Shown: positions 10,274-21,364, counted from the stretch's first letter. The stretch: 64,000 nt of DNA from Yponomeuta sedellus (GCA_934045075.1 OW203748.1:10184794-10248793), one strand, 5' to 3'. The notes: a model not told the origin generated them from the sequence alone. Translations and numbers: made by a program.

Positions 10274-10866
10274 AAGACGCTTACAGGCGTTGCCATAGAA
10301 GCGGAATAAGGCTGTCAAAATTAATCTGCGCTGAGAAAAAATTGACAAACGTGTTCCTGCCCTTCTATTACGTATCATTCCACTCTATCGAGTGAAGCAT
10401 TTAGACAAATCCAAATCCATAGTGTTGTTTTAGTTGTTGTAGTATTAAGTGAGTATTTTAGTTTGTTTTAAAAAATATGTAGGTACGTATTGATTCGGTT
10501 TAATGTACTCGTTGTTAATTTTATATTGTTTCAGAGTTGCTGTAGATAGAAAATTCATTTAGTTCACACTATAATAGTTCTAAGTCTTCACAAAGAAATC
10601 AAAATCAGTAAAAAATAATTGCTCATTTCGTGTCAAGACTTGACTTTGGCAGAATTTGTCGACATCGGCTTGTTGCCATATCAATAAGAAATAATAATAA
10701 TAACTCTAAAGTGTCAAAAAATGTATGCATTTGACAGCCGAAGTAGCTTAAAAAAAGTAAAAATTAACGTCACTCAACTCGGTGGATACTTACATAATAA
10801 TGCCCTGCACGCCTAAAAGCGCCATCTTTGAATTACTTTGTGAATTTGTTCTGAAAACGGCTGATT
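10274..10866. mobile_element. Interrupted MITE K copy and related repeats
   Basis: The left part GACGCTTACAGGCGTTGCCA...TTAATCTGCGCTGA and the right part GCGCCATCTTTGAATTA...TTCTGAAAACGGCTGATT are the two ends of family K. Between them lie pieces reverse-complementary to 46047-46200 (10362-10405 and 10715-10800) and, inverted, a block shared with 8340-8530 (10535-10700). Confidence 0.55.
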
Positions 10867-10869
10867 ACG

Positions 10870-11780
10870 TTCGAAAGCACAGAACATAAAAAAAGAGTAG
10901 AAGTCGTAAGTGGGCGGTGCCCGCGTGCCTCACATTAGCAATGTATTGCCTATGCGTAGTCGGTGACAGTTTTGTTGACTTCAGTTGCCGTGCGCTTCTA
11001 GTAAAGAAAAAAATGGTGAAAACTTTATTAACCTGCCTTGTTATGCTGTGTTAGAGAGTAAAAATAAAAGTTGGGCACCAAAATATACCTATCATGGCGT
11101 AACATTTCATCTGCAAGACGTATTTCATTGGATTTTTAATTAAATTTGTAATGACATGAACACGGAAACAAATCCGAAAATGAGAAAGTGAAACCACCTT
11201 TATTTACTGGTCACTAAAGTTAAATTTTCATCGAAGAAAGTGTACATTCTCTAGAAATTTCTGTCAAAATTTGAATTCTACTCAATTACGGATGGGGGCA
11301 CACATGATAAAAATCTATCGATAATTAATTGTCTATGACTTAGTAGTCATACATATTTAACGGTACTTAGGTATTGTAAATTCCAATTTGTCTTAGTAGG
11401 TAAAATAATTATTTTTATTTTATATCTACTTCATAAGTGCCTTTTCATATGCACCCGGTAGCCGTCCGGTCGCCGGGCCGGGTAAAGTAGTAATGTATGA
11501 GCTCCGGTCGCCGGCTGGTGGTTGTGCATGTAAAAACTGTCATTGGAGCTACATTACTTTCATACAAGACATGACATGAGCACATACAAGACATGAGCAC
11601 AGCTAGATCGCGTTATAGTTTTTCTTCACCAGTTTATCAGGGACTGCAATATTTAAAAACTATCAAAGTAATTTTAATCTTACATTTTTAATTATTCCAA
11701 CCGAGATGTAAAGTGAGGTTATCGAAAACGACTCATATGTTTTTTTTTACTTCAGTTCAAAACATTAAGTAAATTACTTA
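10870..11780. other. AT-rich stretch, no gene seen
   Basis: Contains a G+C-richer patch (CCGGTAGCCGTCCGGTCGCC near 11460) and short repeats of ACATGAGCAC near 11580. Nothing coding could be supported. Confidence 0.4.
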
Positions 11781-11836
11781 TTATATTGTTTACCTGTTCG
11801 AGTGGTTGTTCTCTTGGCGAGCATCAGGTTTTTGTT

Positions 11837-12124
11837 ATGTTATTTTATTTATGGTTTTTTATTATTCTGCTATTTACCCTTAATACTTCAACCCCTTTGA
11901 CAACAGCAAACCGAGGCAATGATAAAACAACAATCTCGGAATCAAAACAATTTGGAAGTGAGTTTTCGTTTAGTTTTCCTAAGGAAACCGGATACGAAAT
12001 TAAATTATATCTTTATACGAAATTAAATTATACTTCTTATCGCTGCCGGATGGATGGCAGCGATAAGAAGGCAAAATTGGTTCCCAACGAAGAGGAGCAC
12101 AATATATTCAGAGCATTTTCATGA
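11837..12124 (+). CDS. Doubtful small ORF with N-terminal hydrophobic stretch (95 aa)
   Basis: From ATG 11837 the frame opens MLFYLWFFIILLFTLNTSTP, which could act as a signal peptide, then a polar region ending FRAFS. The frame includes a locally duplicated TACGAAATTAAATTATA block and the 12032-12069 hairpin, so it may be chance. No splice sites, family or conservation known. Confidence 0.15.
   Translation: MLFYLWFFIILLFTLNTSTPLTTANRGNDKTTISESKQFGSEFSFSFPKETGYEIKLYLYTKLNYTSYRCRMDGSDKKAKLVPNEEEHNIFRAFS
12032..12069. other. Perfect 15-bp hairpin
   Basis: CTTCTTATCGCTGCC and GGCAGCGATAAGAAG flank an 8-nt loop. No T-run follows. It could be a remnant of a small inverted-repeat element. Confidence 0.6.
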
Positions 12125-12239
12125 ACACTTCATAATAACTAAAAAGGCGAAAGATGGCACTTATGTGATGCAGCAATACCAGAAAAAATGTGCTTCACTT
12201 CCAGGTTAGACTCTTGCGTATAAATGAAATTATATTAGT

Positions 12240-12344
12240 ACCATCATCCATTAGTATTACTTATGAAACATGGCGTACAGATAGACAAAGTATTTTTTTT
12301 ATTATAATTTCTAACGCCGGCGAAGCAGTGGGTTTAAGCTAGTT
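12240..12344 (+). mobile_element. Helitron 3' end remnant
   Basis: CGCCGGCGAAGCAGTGGGTT then AAGCTAG resembles the lepidopteran Helitron terminus (a GCG-rich hairpin followed by CTAG). The 5' end is not resolved. Confidence 0.4.
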
Positions 12345-13300
12345 TCAATAAGAGATATTATTTTAAAATATTATGAAATCTACCACATTGTTTTATTTGT
12401 ATATGTATCCACCCTATTAGTATTAATTCTTCATTGCACAAAAGATAATGTAAAAAAGTTGCATTTTCTACCAGTCAACCCGCAGGCAAAAAAGAAATAG
12501 CCAAAAATACTTCGGAGTACCAGTATTCGTATTCAGCCGTTAATTTGTTAAACTGTTTGTATAATTTGTCGATAGGTTCTCCCTATCGACAAACTAGAAC
12601 TCGCATTGTCCCATCCCAAACTGAGAATGTACTTGTTTTTCAATTTTGAACTTTATGTCTTACTAGGTAAAAGTTCTTTTCGGTCCGACGCGGCGGTAGT
12701 TCCATCTAGTGTAGAGTAGCGTTACTACAAATTGCCAAGCCTTATTTCATCATTGTCATTGGACTTTGATCACTGTTAACATTCTGAAAAGGTGCATATT
12801 TTACTCGAAACTTTTATGATGTACACCTTTTCGGCATTGACTTTATTTACCAATGGGAGCTTGGCATTCGTAGTATGCGTTTGGTTTATGTGTATCAGTT
12901 TGGTTACACTGGTTTTCGTACTAATGTGTCATGTCACTACTTCTACTCTTTTTTTATGTTCTGTGTTCGAAAGTACCTATCAGGTATATAGTAATCTATG
13001 GTAGGTACCTATGGAGATTGTCAATTTGTCACTCTTTGTGTATATTTTCTTTGGTTGTAACCAATAAATTACTTAATTCCTAAGCTCTAATCTATGAGAC
13101 GAACGTGCACGCACCCTGCGCGTTTAGTAATAGCGCAAGTAGTTTTCCTGACAGACCGAGAGACGGTACAATTTTGTTCGCCAATTTAAAAACATGACCT
13201 CGTCTGCGGCCCACGGGTATAGCTAAATTTCAACTGCTTAGGTATACAGCGAGTACAGAATGCTTGATGCAGGTTTTCCTTTGACGTATTTCACCTTTTA
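12345..13300. other. Non-coding stretch
   Basis: Contains a LINE-tail-like ATTTTCTACCAGTCAACCCG (12465-12484) and an inverted TTTGTCGATAGG / CCTATCGACAAA pair at 12567-12593. An ORF at 12792-13004 is hydrophobic and low in complexity; I do not support it. Confidence 0.4.
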
Positions 13301-13307
13301 TCAACAA

Positions 13308-13515
13308 CTAGCCGGCGGTGTTACCCGAGGTTTATCGATTTTTCCACGGGAATAAGATGTTTTCCAGCAGTAAAATTTAGCCTATAGTTAATCCAGAGTA
13401 TCAGCTAACTTTATCCAAATTTGATTCAGATCAGATCATCAGAGCCGTTTAGACGTGAAGAAGTAACAAACATACACATTAACAAACTTTCGCCTATACA
13501 ATTTTTAAATATTGA
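13308..13515 (-). mobile_element. Non-autonomous Helitron (minus), about 208 bp
   Basis: On the minus strand it starts TCAATATTTAAAAATTGTAT, GGCGAAAGTTTGTTAATG, and ends with a GC-rich region and CTAG at 13308-13311. The AGTAACAAACATACACA and ACGTGAAGAAGT motifs match the Helitron at 29371-29608. Confidence 0.7.
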
Positions 13516-13606
13516 TTTACTCACATGGCATGCTTAATGTTAGATATTATGAATTATAGAACAGCAGAATATTTGTTTTCGGTATAGGTAGGTAGGTATG
13601 TATTAC

Positions 13607-13721
13607 CAGTTTCACTGCTTGCACTGTGCTGTAATAAGTTTTCAGTAGATGGTTGCTCCTGGTAGTCCCGACTTCTTGCCTTAAATAGCCCGAATTTCAC
13701 AGGAGCCATTTGATTCTGTAC
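13607..13721 (-). CDS. Most 5' exon seen of the minus-strand gene (38 codons plus 1 nt)
   Basis: Acceptor AATGTTTTTTTTATAG|GTACAG, donor GAAACTG|GTAATACAT. Starting in phase 0 it encodes VQNQMAPVKFGLFKARSRDY followed by QEQPSTENLLQHSASSET and leaves in phase 1. The dangling G joins TA of the 6076-6176 exon to make Val. A second AG six bases in would keep the frame. There is no plausible start codon with upstream untranslated sequence, so the gene must continue at higher coordinates or beyond the window. Ser/Thr/Gln-rich; no domain recognised. Four consecutive phase-compatible junctions make chance unlikely. Confidence 0.72.
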
Positions 13722-13947
13722 CTATAAAAAAAACATTGATTTTATTGACTAGTTTTGCTACTCGTCGATAGATGGCGATGTAAGTTTGTACAGTCAAAAC
13801 GTAATAAGGTACTTGACACAAAATATCATTGAATTGGAATTGTATTTATACTGTTCTTAATAACCTAAACATACAGAAACGCATATAAGCCTGATACTTT
13901 TCAACGGGCAATAATTATTAAGAAAGTTATAGCTATGGAAAAGTATG

Positions 13948-14060
13948 ACTGTAGAAAAAACTCTTCAACAAGCTTTTTTAGTGTTTTTTCACCCAAAGGG
14001 TAAAAACCGGACCTTATACCTATTACTAAAGGCTCCACTGTTCGTATGTCTGTCAACATT
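13948..14060. repeat. Short dispersed repeat
   Basis: CACCCAAAGGGTAAAAACCG then ACCTATTACTAAAGGCTCC resembles the common lepidopteran repeat with ACCCAAAGGGTAAAAACGGG and CTATTACTAAGACTCC. The tandem duplication starts inside it. Confidence 0.5.
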
Positions 14061-14807
14061 TAAAATTTGACAGACTTTTTGTTACCGTTCCCACTATAAC
14101 AACAAATATTAAAATCAGAAAAAAAATATGCTCTGATCTCATTCAATGGGTGAAAGCAGTATTACAATGTGTTATTATGTTTTATTTAATTGTAGTGTCA
14201 TGGCGTCGACACTGATGTCACGGCTAGGTAAACACAAAGATTTACCTAAGCGTGAAATCACGCGGTGTTTTTGGCGTTTTAGTCGAAATGGCTGAAAGCA
14301 GCGTTACAATCTTTTATTTTATTGAAAATATTGATAATATACTTTCTTTATAAAACTAATTAAGTGTTTTAAATCCTTCTAATATATACTTTCCCCTAAT
14401 ATTGTTAAATTTTTGATTATTTGATACTGTAGTCACGCCTATTCTAATTTCCCTTGTAATTAATGCCCTATAGACAATTTTACTAAAAAAATCAAGTTCC
14501 GTTCCCTACAAAGTTCACCTTTGAAGTACAAAAATATTACGAAAACGCAATATAGCGTGATTGACTAATTGGAGTCTGCTTTAAATGCCACTCGAAAGTT
14601 AAGGAAAGTTTCGAGCACCCGTCTGGTCGAGACCTCATGAATTCGTATTAAATATTCCAAGCGTCGTCTGCGAGCTTCATAACAGACAGCGAAGTTTTCG
14701 TGAATTCTTAGGGATTCCCAACGAAGTATTTCTTCTGCTATTTTATTTTAAAGGTTATTTTAATATTTTTACTTTTGTATTCAGCCACCCAAGATACTGT
14801 CTCCTAT

Positions 14808-15394
14808 AACGAGCCGTTTTCAGAACAAATTTACTAGGCAATTCATAGAGCGCTTACAGGCGTGGCCATAGAAGAACCGGAATCCGGCTGTCAAAATTAA
14901 TCTGCGCTCAACGAAATCACAGAGTAATAATCCCTATTGAAGTTTCTGTATACTCTATTAACCTTCCTATTCATAATTGGGTGAATCTCGTAGAGTTCTA
15001 CTCTATCTACGGTGAATCTACTCAAATTGACGGCGTCGTTGTCCTTGAAAATGTCACACTATGTTGTCAGTGCAACAGTTGATAAAGATATTTCTATTTA
15101 TAGATTAGTTGGAGTTGACTGACAATCTTACATACTGTAACGACAATAACTGTATACTTAGTACATTTCTGTTGTGCTGAGAACTGTGAGACAATTCGAG
15201 TACATCCACCCAATTATGCGAATGTCATGCCAAGACGTGATCCTGGCAGAAATAGTCGACATCATGTTACCAAAAAATTTAATTGAATTTAAATTTGACA
15301 GACGTCTCCTTATTTATTTTTGTATGTGCACGCGTATAAGCGCCATCTATGGAGTGCACAAAGCACTTTTTATTTATACTGAAAACGGCTCATT
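14808..15394. mobile_element. MITE K, long form
   Basis: Left end AACGAGCCGTTTTCAGAACA, right end CTGAAAACGGCTCATT. Subterminal GCGCTTACAGGCGTGGCCAT and CGTATAAGCGCCATCTATGG are inverted. The interior is longer than in the 43290-43472 copy (about 180 bp), suggesting an insertion. Confidence 0.65.
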
Positions 15395-15945
15395 ATTAAT
15401 CAAAGAGTATAAAACCACTTGTAACGGCGCAAACCTCTTTACACCATTTTTCATATAATTTTTTCTATCCATCGTTTTGAAATATTTAAAGTATGTCACA
15501 CATTTCGAAATTTGCCTCATTTTTCATCGTTACAATTTTACCCATCGACCAGATCTGACTATTTTACCTGCTTAAATCAGTTTTATCCAGTTTTTCTGTT
15601 TTATCATAAAATCAATTTCATTGCCTCAAAAAAAAACAACTCAAACAAAGTAAGACTTAAAACTAGGTATTATAAAATAAGGCAAAAGGTAGTGGCTCAG
15701 CTGGTACTGACCCGGGTCAGTCCCGGACAGCGCTGGTTTTCAGCCACTGCCTTCTCCCTAAGATGTCGTACGGGAGTAAGTACCTAATGTAAAGAGGGCT
15801 GTTTAACTAACCCCTAATAGAAGATCGATTAAAAACGAACGAAACAAAACATCTGTTTAATAACAGTACCTATCTACAAATAAAGCAGTAATAAAACAGT
15901 TGAAGTCGTTCCAGTTTATAATATTTATAAAAGTTACACAACATT

Positions 15946-16166
15946 GGTGGAGGATTGTAAGACAGTGGCGGGCCTTACTGTCAGAAGTTATCAAGCCGCC
16001 CATAAGGCCTCTGACATGGCTTAACGACTGCCATTATATGTATGACAGCCGGCACCAACGGCTATGGCCTAAGGAGTATGCCCTAACCTTCCTGCGATGC
16101 AGGAAGAGACCCGTGCCCCAGCAGTGGGGACATACAAGGGTTGATAACGAACGAACGAACGAACGA
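15946..16166 (+). mobile_element. Family L retroposon with inverted 5' part, 10-bp TSD
   Basis: Flanked by ACACAACATT at 15936-15945 and 16167-16176. The left half (GGTGGAGGATTGTAAGACAG...GCCGGCACCAACGGC) is antisense to the family consensus. The right half (CCTTCCTGCGATGCAGGAAG...GGGTTGATAACGAAC) is sense and ends in (GAAC)n. This fits twin priming. The duplicate is at about 19126-19328. Confidence 0.75.
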
Positions 16167-16347
16167 ACACAACATTACACATTATTAATGGAAAAAATCG
16201 CGCGCAATAGACGCGTAGACCAGTGAAGGAAATCCTGATGGAGAAACTTACGGTAGTGGATCAGAATCGCAAGAAGAAGTAGGAAAACATTTGTCATAGA
16301 TACATTGTTCCTGTGGCGTGTGCGCACGCCAAAGTAACAAAACAAAC

Positions 16348-16515
16348 TTAACATAAACATACAGAACATTCACAAAAAATAAAAAAAAGGAAAAAAAACG
16401 AAAGGTCATGGCGTGTCACTGCAGCGATAATGGCAACTGACTCAGCAATATGCTGACGGGCAAGCCTTCGGCACTGATTATCAGTCAGTGCCAGTGCTAC
16501 CCCGCGAGCGTCAAC
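16348..16515 (-). CDS. Possible exon or retroelement-derived ORF, copy 1
   Basis: On the minus strand TGGTTTTACAG precedes an open, GC-rich stretch (VDARGVALALTDNQCRRLAR then QHIAESVAIIAAVTRHDLS). No good donor follows; the frame runs into T-rich sequence and stops at 16348. It recurs at 19509-19727 with only a few changes (Cys to Arg, Ala to Ser), which reflects the recent duplication rather than selection. It could be a decayed terminal exon or the end of a LINE. Confidence 0.3.
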   Translation of the reverse strand, partial: VDARGVALALTDNQCRRLARQHIAESVAIIAAVTRHDLSFFFLFFIFCECSVCLC

Positions 16516-16722
16516 TGCGGTGCTGTAAAACCATGGGCAATACCATGTAGAGTAGAATACTTGCATGTTATAATTATAGAGTAATACCTATTTAGAATAG
16601 AATACGTATTATGTATACAGAATGAATAAGATACTTAAATAGTTTAAATTAAGTGGCAGAATAAGCTACAATATATATAAATCAAATTATACACAAATGA
16701 ATAACTAGCTCCAATTACCTAT

Positions 16723-16848
16723 ATTGAGAGAAATATAAATGCTGCAAGTGCTGTCAAGCTCATCCGCCTTGCGAGAGACAGAGAAAAATATGCGGAGCTG
16801 ACTGCCAACCTTTACTACTCGGAGAAGCATCTTGAAGAAGAACTTTAA
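16723..16848 (+). pseudogene. C-terminus of a non-LTR retrotransposon ORF
   Basis: Plus frame ...AVKLIRLARDREKYAELTAN then LYYSEKHLEEEL and TAA. The ARDREKYxELTANL pattern is typical of LINE ORF2 ends. The duplicate at 19896-20012 has a stop in place of Ser (TAG at about 19982). Confidence 0.6.
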
Positions 16849-16856
16849 AATGGCAA

Positions 16857-17027
16857 TCTTCTATAGTATAAAAATGAATCGCTGAATGTGTTGGTAAGCG
16901 CAAATTTCGAGAGCAGCTGAATCGATTTCGCTAATTAAATTTTTTTAATATTCCTTAAAGTACGAGGATGGTTCGAGGGAAAAATAAAGAATTGACTGTT
17001 ACGCGGTACGAAGTTTGCTGGGTCAGT
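16857..17027 (+). mobile_element. Helitron-like element (family 2)
   Basis: Starts TCTTCTATAGTATAAAAATG, has GAATGTGTTGGTAAGCGC, ends GCGGTACGAAGTTTGCTGGG then TCAG. It abuts the LINE C-terminus on its left. The duplicate is at 20021-20197. Confidence 0.65.
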
Positions 17028-18017
17028 TTTAAATATTTATTTATTTAGATACATAGGCAGGGCTACAGAAATAGAATACAAAATTAAAGTTTAACACAAT
17101 AAGTCTGCTGTGCACCCAATGGAATGTATACATCATTCAAAATTAAATATGGCAACACTAAGGAACACAAACTAAAAACATTAAAACTTACTAAAAAATA
17201 ATCATCTTTTATAATATAAAAATGAATCCCTGAATGTGTTGGTAAGCGCACGTATGTCTATCAACATTTAAAATTTGACAGACTTTTTGTTTCCGTTCCC
17301 ACTATAACAACAAATATTAAAATAAGAAAAAAAATATGCTCTGATCTCATTCAATGGGTGAAAGCAGTATAACAATGTATTATTATGTTTTATTTAATTG
17401 TAGTGTCATGGCGTCGACACTGATGTCACGGCTAGGTAAACACAAAGAATTACCTAAGCGTGAAATCACGCGGTGTTTTTGGCGTTTTAGTCGAAATAGC
17501 TGAAAGCAGTATTATAATCTTTTATTTTATTGAAAATATTGATAATATATTTTCTTTATAAAACTAATTAAGTGTTTTATATCCTTTTTATATATACTTT
17601 CCCCTAATATCGTAAAATTTTTGATTATTTGATACTGTAGTCACGCATATTCTAATTTCCCTTGTAATTAATGCCCTATAGACAATTTTCCTAAAAAATC
17701 AAGTTCCGTTCCATACAAAGTTCACCTTTGAAGTACAAAAATATTACGAAAACGCAATATAGCGTGATTGACTAATTGGAGTCTGCTTTAAATGCCACTC
17801 GAAAGTTAAGGAAAGTTTCGAGCACCCGTCTGGTCGAGACCTCATGAATTCGTATTAAATATTCCAAGCGTCGTCTGCGAGCTTCATACATAACAGACAG
17901 CGAAGTTTTCGTGAATTCTTAGGGATTCCCAACGAAGTATTTCTTCTGCTATTTTATTTTAAAGGTTATTTTAATATTTTTACTTTTGTATTCAGCCACC
18001 CAAGATACTTCTCCTAT

Positions 18018-18580
18018 AACGAGCCGTTTTCAGAACAAATTTACTAGGCAATTCATAGAGCGCTTACAGGCGTAGCCATAGAAGAACCGGAATACGGCTG
18101 TCAAAATTAATCTGCGCTCAACGAAATCACAGAGTAATAATCCCTATTGAAGTTTCTGTATACTCTATTAACCTTCCTATTCATAATTGGGTGAATCTGT
18201 GAATCTACTCAAATTGACGGCGTCGTTGTCCTTGAAAATGTCACACTATGTTGTCAGTGCAACAGTTGTTAAAGATATTTTTATATATAGATTAGTTGGA
18301 GTTGACTGACAATCTTACATACGGTAACGACAATAACTGTATACTTAGTACATTTCTGTTGTGCTGAGAACTGTGAGACAATTCGAGTACATCCACCCAA
18401 TTATGCGAATGTCATGCCAAGACGTGATCCTGGCAGAAATAGTCGACATCATGTTACCAAAAAATTGAATTGAATTTAAATTTGACAGACGTCTCCTTAT
18501 TTATTCTTGTATGTGCACGCGTATAAGCGCCATCTATGGAGTGCACAAAGCACTTTTTATTTATACTGAAAACTGCTCAT
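18018..18580. mobile_element. MITE K, duplicate of the 14808 element
   Basis: Copy carried by the tandem duplication. Same ends, with small indels against the first copy. Confidence 0.65.
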
Positions 18581-19125
18581 TATTAATCAAAGAGTATAAA
18601 ACCACTTGTAATGGCGCAAACCTCTTTACACCATTTTTTATATATTTTTTCTATCAATCGTTTTGAAATATTTAAATTATGTCACACATTTCGAAATTTG
18701 CCTCATTTTTCATCGTTACAATTTTACGCATCGACCAGATCTGACAATTTAATCTGCTTAAATCCGTTTTATCCAGTTTTTCTGTTTTATTATAAAATAA
18801 ATTTCATTGCCTCAAAAAAAAACAACTCAAACAAAGTAAGACTTAAAACTAGGTATTATAAAATAAGGCAAAAGGTAGTGGCTCAGCTGGTACTGACCCG
18901 GGTCAGCCCCGGACAGCGCTGGTTTTCAGCCACTGCCTTCTCCCTAAGATGTCGTACGGGAGTACCTAATGTAAAGAGGGCTGTATCAATTAACTAACCC
19001 CTAATAGAAGATCGATTAAAAACGAACGAAACAAAACATCTGTTTAATAACAGTACCTATATACAAATAAAGCAACAGTTGAAGTCGTTCCAGTTTTTAA
19101 TATTTATAAAAGTTACACAACATTG

Positions 19126-19328
19126 ATTGTAAGACAGTGGCGGGCCTTACTGTCAGAAGTTATCAAGCCGCTCATAAGGCCTCTGACATGGCTTAACGAC
19201 TGCCATTATATGTATGACAGCCGGCACCAACGGCTATGGCCTAAGGAGTATGGCCTAACCTTCCTGCGATGCAGGAAGAGACCCGTGCCCCAGCAGTGGG
19301 GACATACAAGGGTTGATAACGAACGAAC
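19126..19328 (+). mobile_element. Duplicate of the twin-primed family L retroposon
   Basis: Carried by tandem copy 2. The (GAAC)n tail is shorter (GATAACGAACGAACAC), showing repeat-length change since the duplication. Confidence 0.7.
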
Positions 19329-19508
19329 ACAATATTACACATTATTAATGGAAAAAATCGCGCGCAATAGACGCGTAGACCAGTGAAGGAAATCCTGATG
19401 GAGAAACTTACGGGAGTGGATCAGAATCGCAAGAAGAAGTAGAAAACATTTGTCATAGATACATTGTGTTCCTGTGGCGTGTGCGCACGCCAAAGTAACA
19501 AAACAAAC

Positions 19509-19676
19509 TTAACATAAACATACAGAACATTCACAAAAAACAAAAAAAAGGAAGAAAAACGAAAGGTCATGGCGTGTCACTGCTGCGATAATGGCAACTG
19601 ACTCAGCAATATGCTGACGGGCAAGCCTTCGGCGCTGATTATCAGTCAGTGCCAGTGCTACCCCGCGAGCGTCAAC
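19509..19676 (-). pseudogene. Duplicate of the 16348-16515 ORF
   Basis: Same frame in tandem copy 2 (SVDARGVALALTDNQRRRLA). Real status unknown; listed for completeness. Confidence 0.25.
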
Positions 19677-20371
19677 TGAGGTGCTGTAAAACCATGGGCA
19701 ATACCATGTAGAGTAGAATACTTGCATGTTATAATTATAGAGTAATACCTATTTAGAATAGAATACGTATTATGTATACAGAATGAATAAGATACTTAAA
19801 TTGTTTAAATTAAGTGGCAGAATAAGCTACAATATAATATATAAATCAAATTATACACAAATGAATAACTAGCTCCAATTACCTATATTGAGAGAAATAT
19901 AAATGCTTCAAGTGCTGTCAAGCTCATCCGCCTTGCGAGAGACAGAGAAAAATATGCGGAGCTGACTGCCAACCTTTACTACTAGGAGAAGCATCTTGAA
20001 GAAGAACTTTAAAATGGCAATCTTCTATAGTATAAAAATGAATCGCTGAATGTGTTGGTAAGCGCAAATTTCGAGAGCAGCTGAACCGATTTCGCTAATT
20101 CTATTATTTTAATATTCCTTAAAGTACGAGGATGGTTCGAGGGAAAAATAAAAAATAAAGAATTGACTGTTACGCGGTACGAAGTTCGCTGGGTCAGTTT
20201 TAAATATTTATTTAGATACATAGGCAGGGCTACAGAAATAGAATACAAAATTAAAGTTTAACACAATAAGTCTGCTGTGCACCCAATGGAATGTATACAT
20301 AATTCAAAATTAAATATGGCAACACTAAGGAACACAAACTAAAAACATTAAAACTTACTAAAAAATAATCA

Positions 20372-20524
20372 TCTTTTATAATATAAAAATGAATCCCTGA
20401 ATGTGTTGGTAAGCGCACCGATTCTTTTTTTTAGAATATTCCTTGAAGTACGAGGTTTGTTCTTACGGAGGAAAAAATAAATAAAGAATCGACTGGTAGG
20501 CGGTACGAAGTTCGCTGGGTCTAG
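20372..20524 (+). mobile_element. Helitron-like element (family 2) ending CTAG
   Basis: Starts TCTTTTATAATATAAAAATG and ends GCGGTACGAAGTTCGCTGGG then TCTAG at 20524. The CTAG is shared with an inverted 3' end (CTGACCCAGCGAACTTCGTA) running to about 20555. Confidence 0.75.
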
Positions 20525-20555
20525 CTGACCCAGCGAACTTCGTACCGCCTAACAG

Positions 20556-20998
20556 TTTAGAATAAAATTAAACTTTTGGAACGAAAACAACCTCAATGTT
20601 AATGTTCAGTGTGTCAAAAAATATCTCAGAAAATTGTTTAGAAATTATAAAGTTGAATTAAATATGACCTGTTGATAGTTATTATCCATAAAATAGGGCA
20701 AACCAATTATTTTAAAGGTGAAATTCCCTAGAACAAACACGTTTTGCTCATTCATAATAACTTTCCAATTTCCCGCTCAACTTTTCTAATTATTCTTTGC
20801 CTGAAACCCCTATTTGTAGCCTCACTTTCCGGGCTGGCAAAACGTGTCGTCAACATGTAGGTCAACAGAACGAGAAATTAAATTTTTACCTTTTTCTAAC
20901 GCGTTCCGTATTGATTTGAAACTTTGGAAGAGCAGTGAATGCAGCTCGCTTCTGCACGCGGGTAATGCGACGCGCATTAAAATATGTCATTTTTTTGC
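20556..20998. other. AT-rich stretch, nothing recognised
   Basis: No supported ORF. It has no repeat shared with the rest of the window that I could see. Confidence 0.4.
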
Positions 20999-21000
20999 TT

Positions 21001-21364
21001 CGTTATCAACCCTTGTATGTCCCCACTGTTGGGGCACGGGTCTCTTCCTTCATCGCAGGAAGTTAGGCCATACTCCACCACGGGAGCCAAGTACGGGTTG
21101 GTGGAGGATTGTAAGACAGTGGCGGGCTTTACTGTCAGAAGTTATCAAGCCGTCCATGAGGCCTCTGACATGGCTTTACGACTGCCATTATATGACAGCC
21201 GGCAACAAAGGCTTCACGTGCCTTGCGAAGCACGCAAGCGCTCGGAAAAATGCCACTAGCCGTAGTAACGGGACGGTCACCCATCCTGTAGCTGACCGCG
21301 CCTGTTCTTGCTTAACTCAAGTGATTGATTCCAATCACTCGGTTCGCCTAAGCCACGAGCGCTT
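21001..21364 (-). mobile_element. Family L retroposon, near full length
   Basis: Minus copy running from the 3' end (antisense CGTTATCAACCCTTGTATGT) to the 5' end (antisense GATTGATTCCAATCACTCGG then TTCGCCTAAGCCACGAGCGC). The 5' region has tRNA-like flavour (GTGGCxTAGCGAACC). A companion is at 23096-23452. Confidence 0.75.

Larger units (their letters stand above)
14043..17250 (+). repeat. Tandem segmental duplication, copy 1 (3208 bp)
   Basis: Starts CGTATGTCTGTCAACATTT and ends GTGTTGGTAAGCGCA. The next base begins copy 2 with CGTATGTCTATCAACATTT. Copies are nearly identical by eye, with scattered substitutions and small indels. Both hold MITE K, repeat J, a family L retroposon, a minus-strand ORF, a LINE C-terminus and Helitron pieces. 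Confidence 0.9.
17251..20417 (+). repeat. Tandem segmental duplication, copy 2 (3167 bp)
   Basis: Same content and order as 14043-17250. At its right edge the Helitron that is cut short in copy 1 continues intact into 20418-20524, which locates the duplication breakpoint inside that Helitron. Confidence 0.9.

Noticed and set aside
12792..13004. Hydrophobic 70-aa ORF
   Set aside because: T-rich sequence gives Phe/Leu/Val by composition; no splice or family support.
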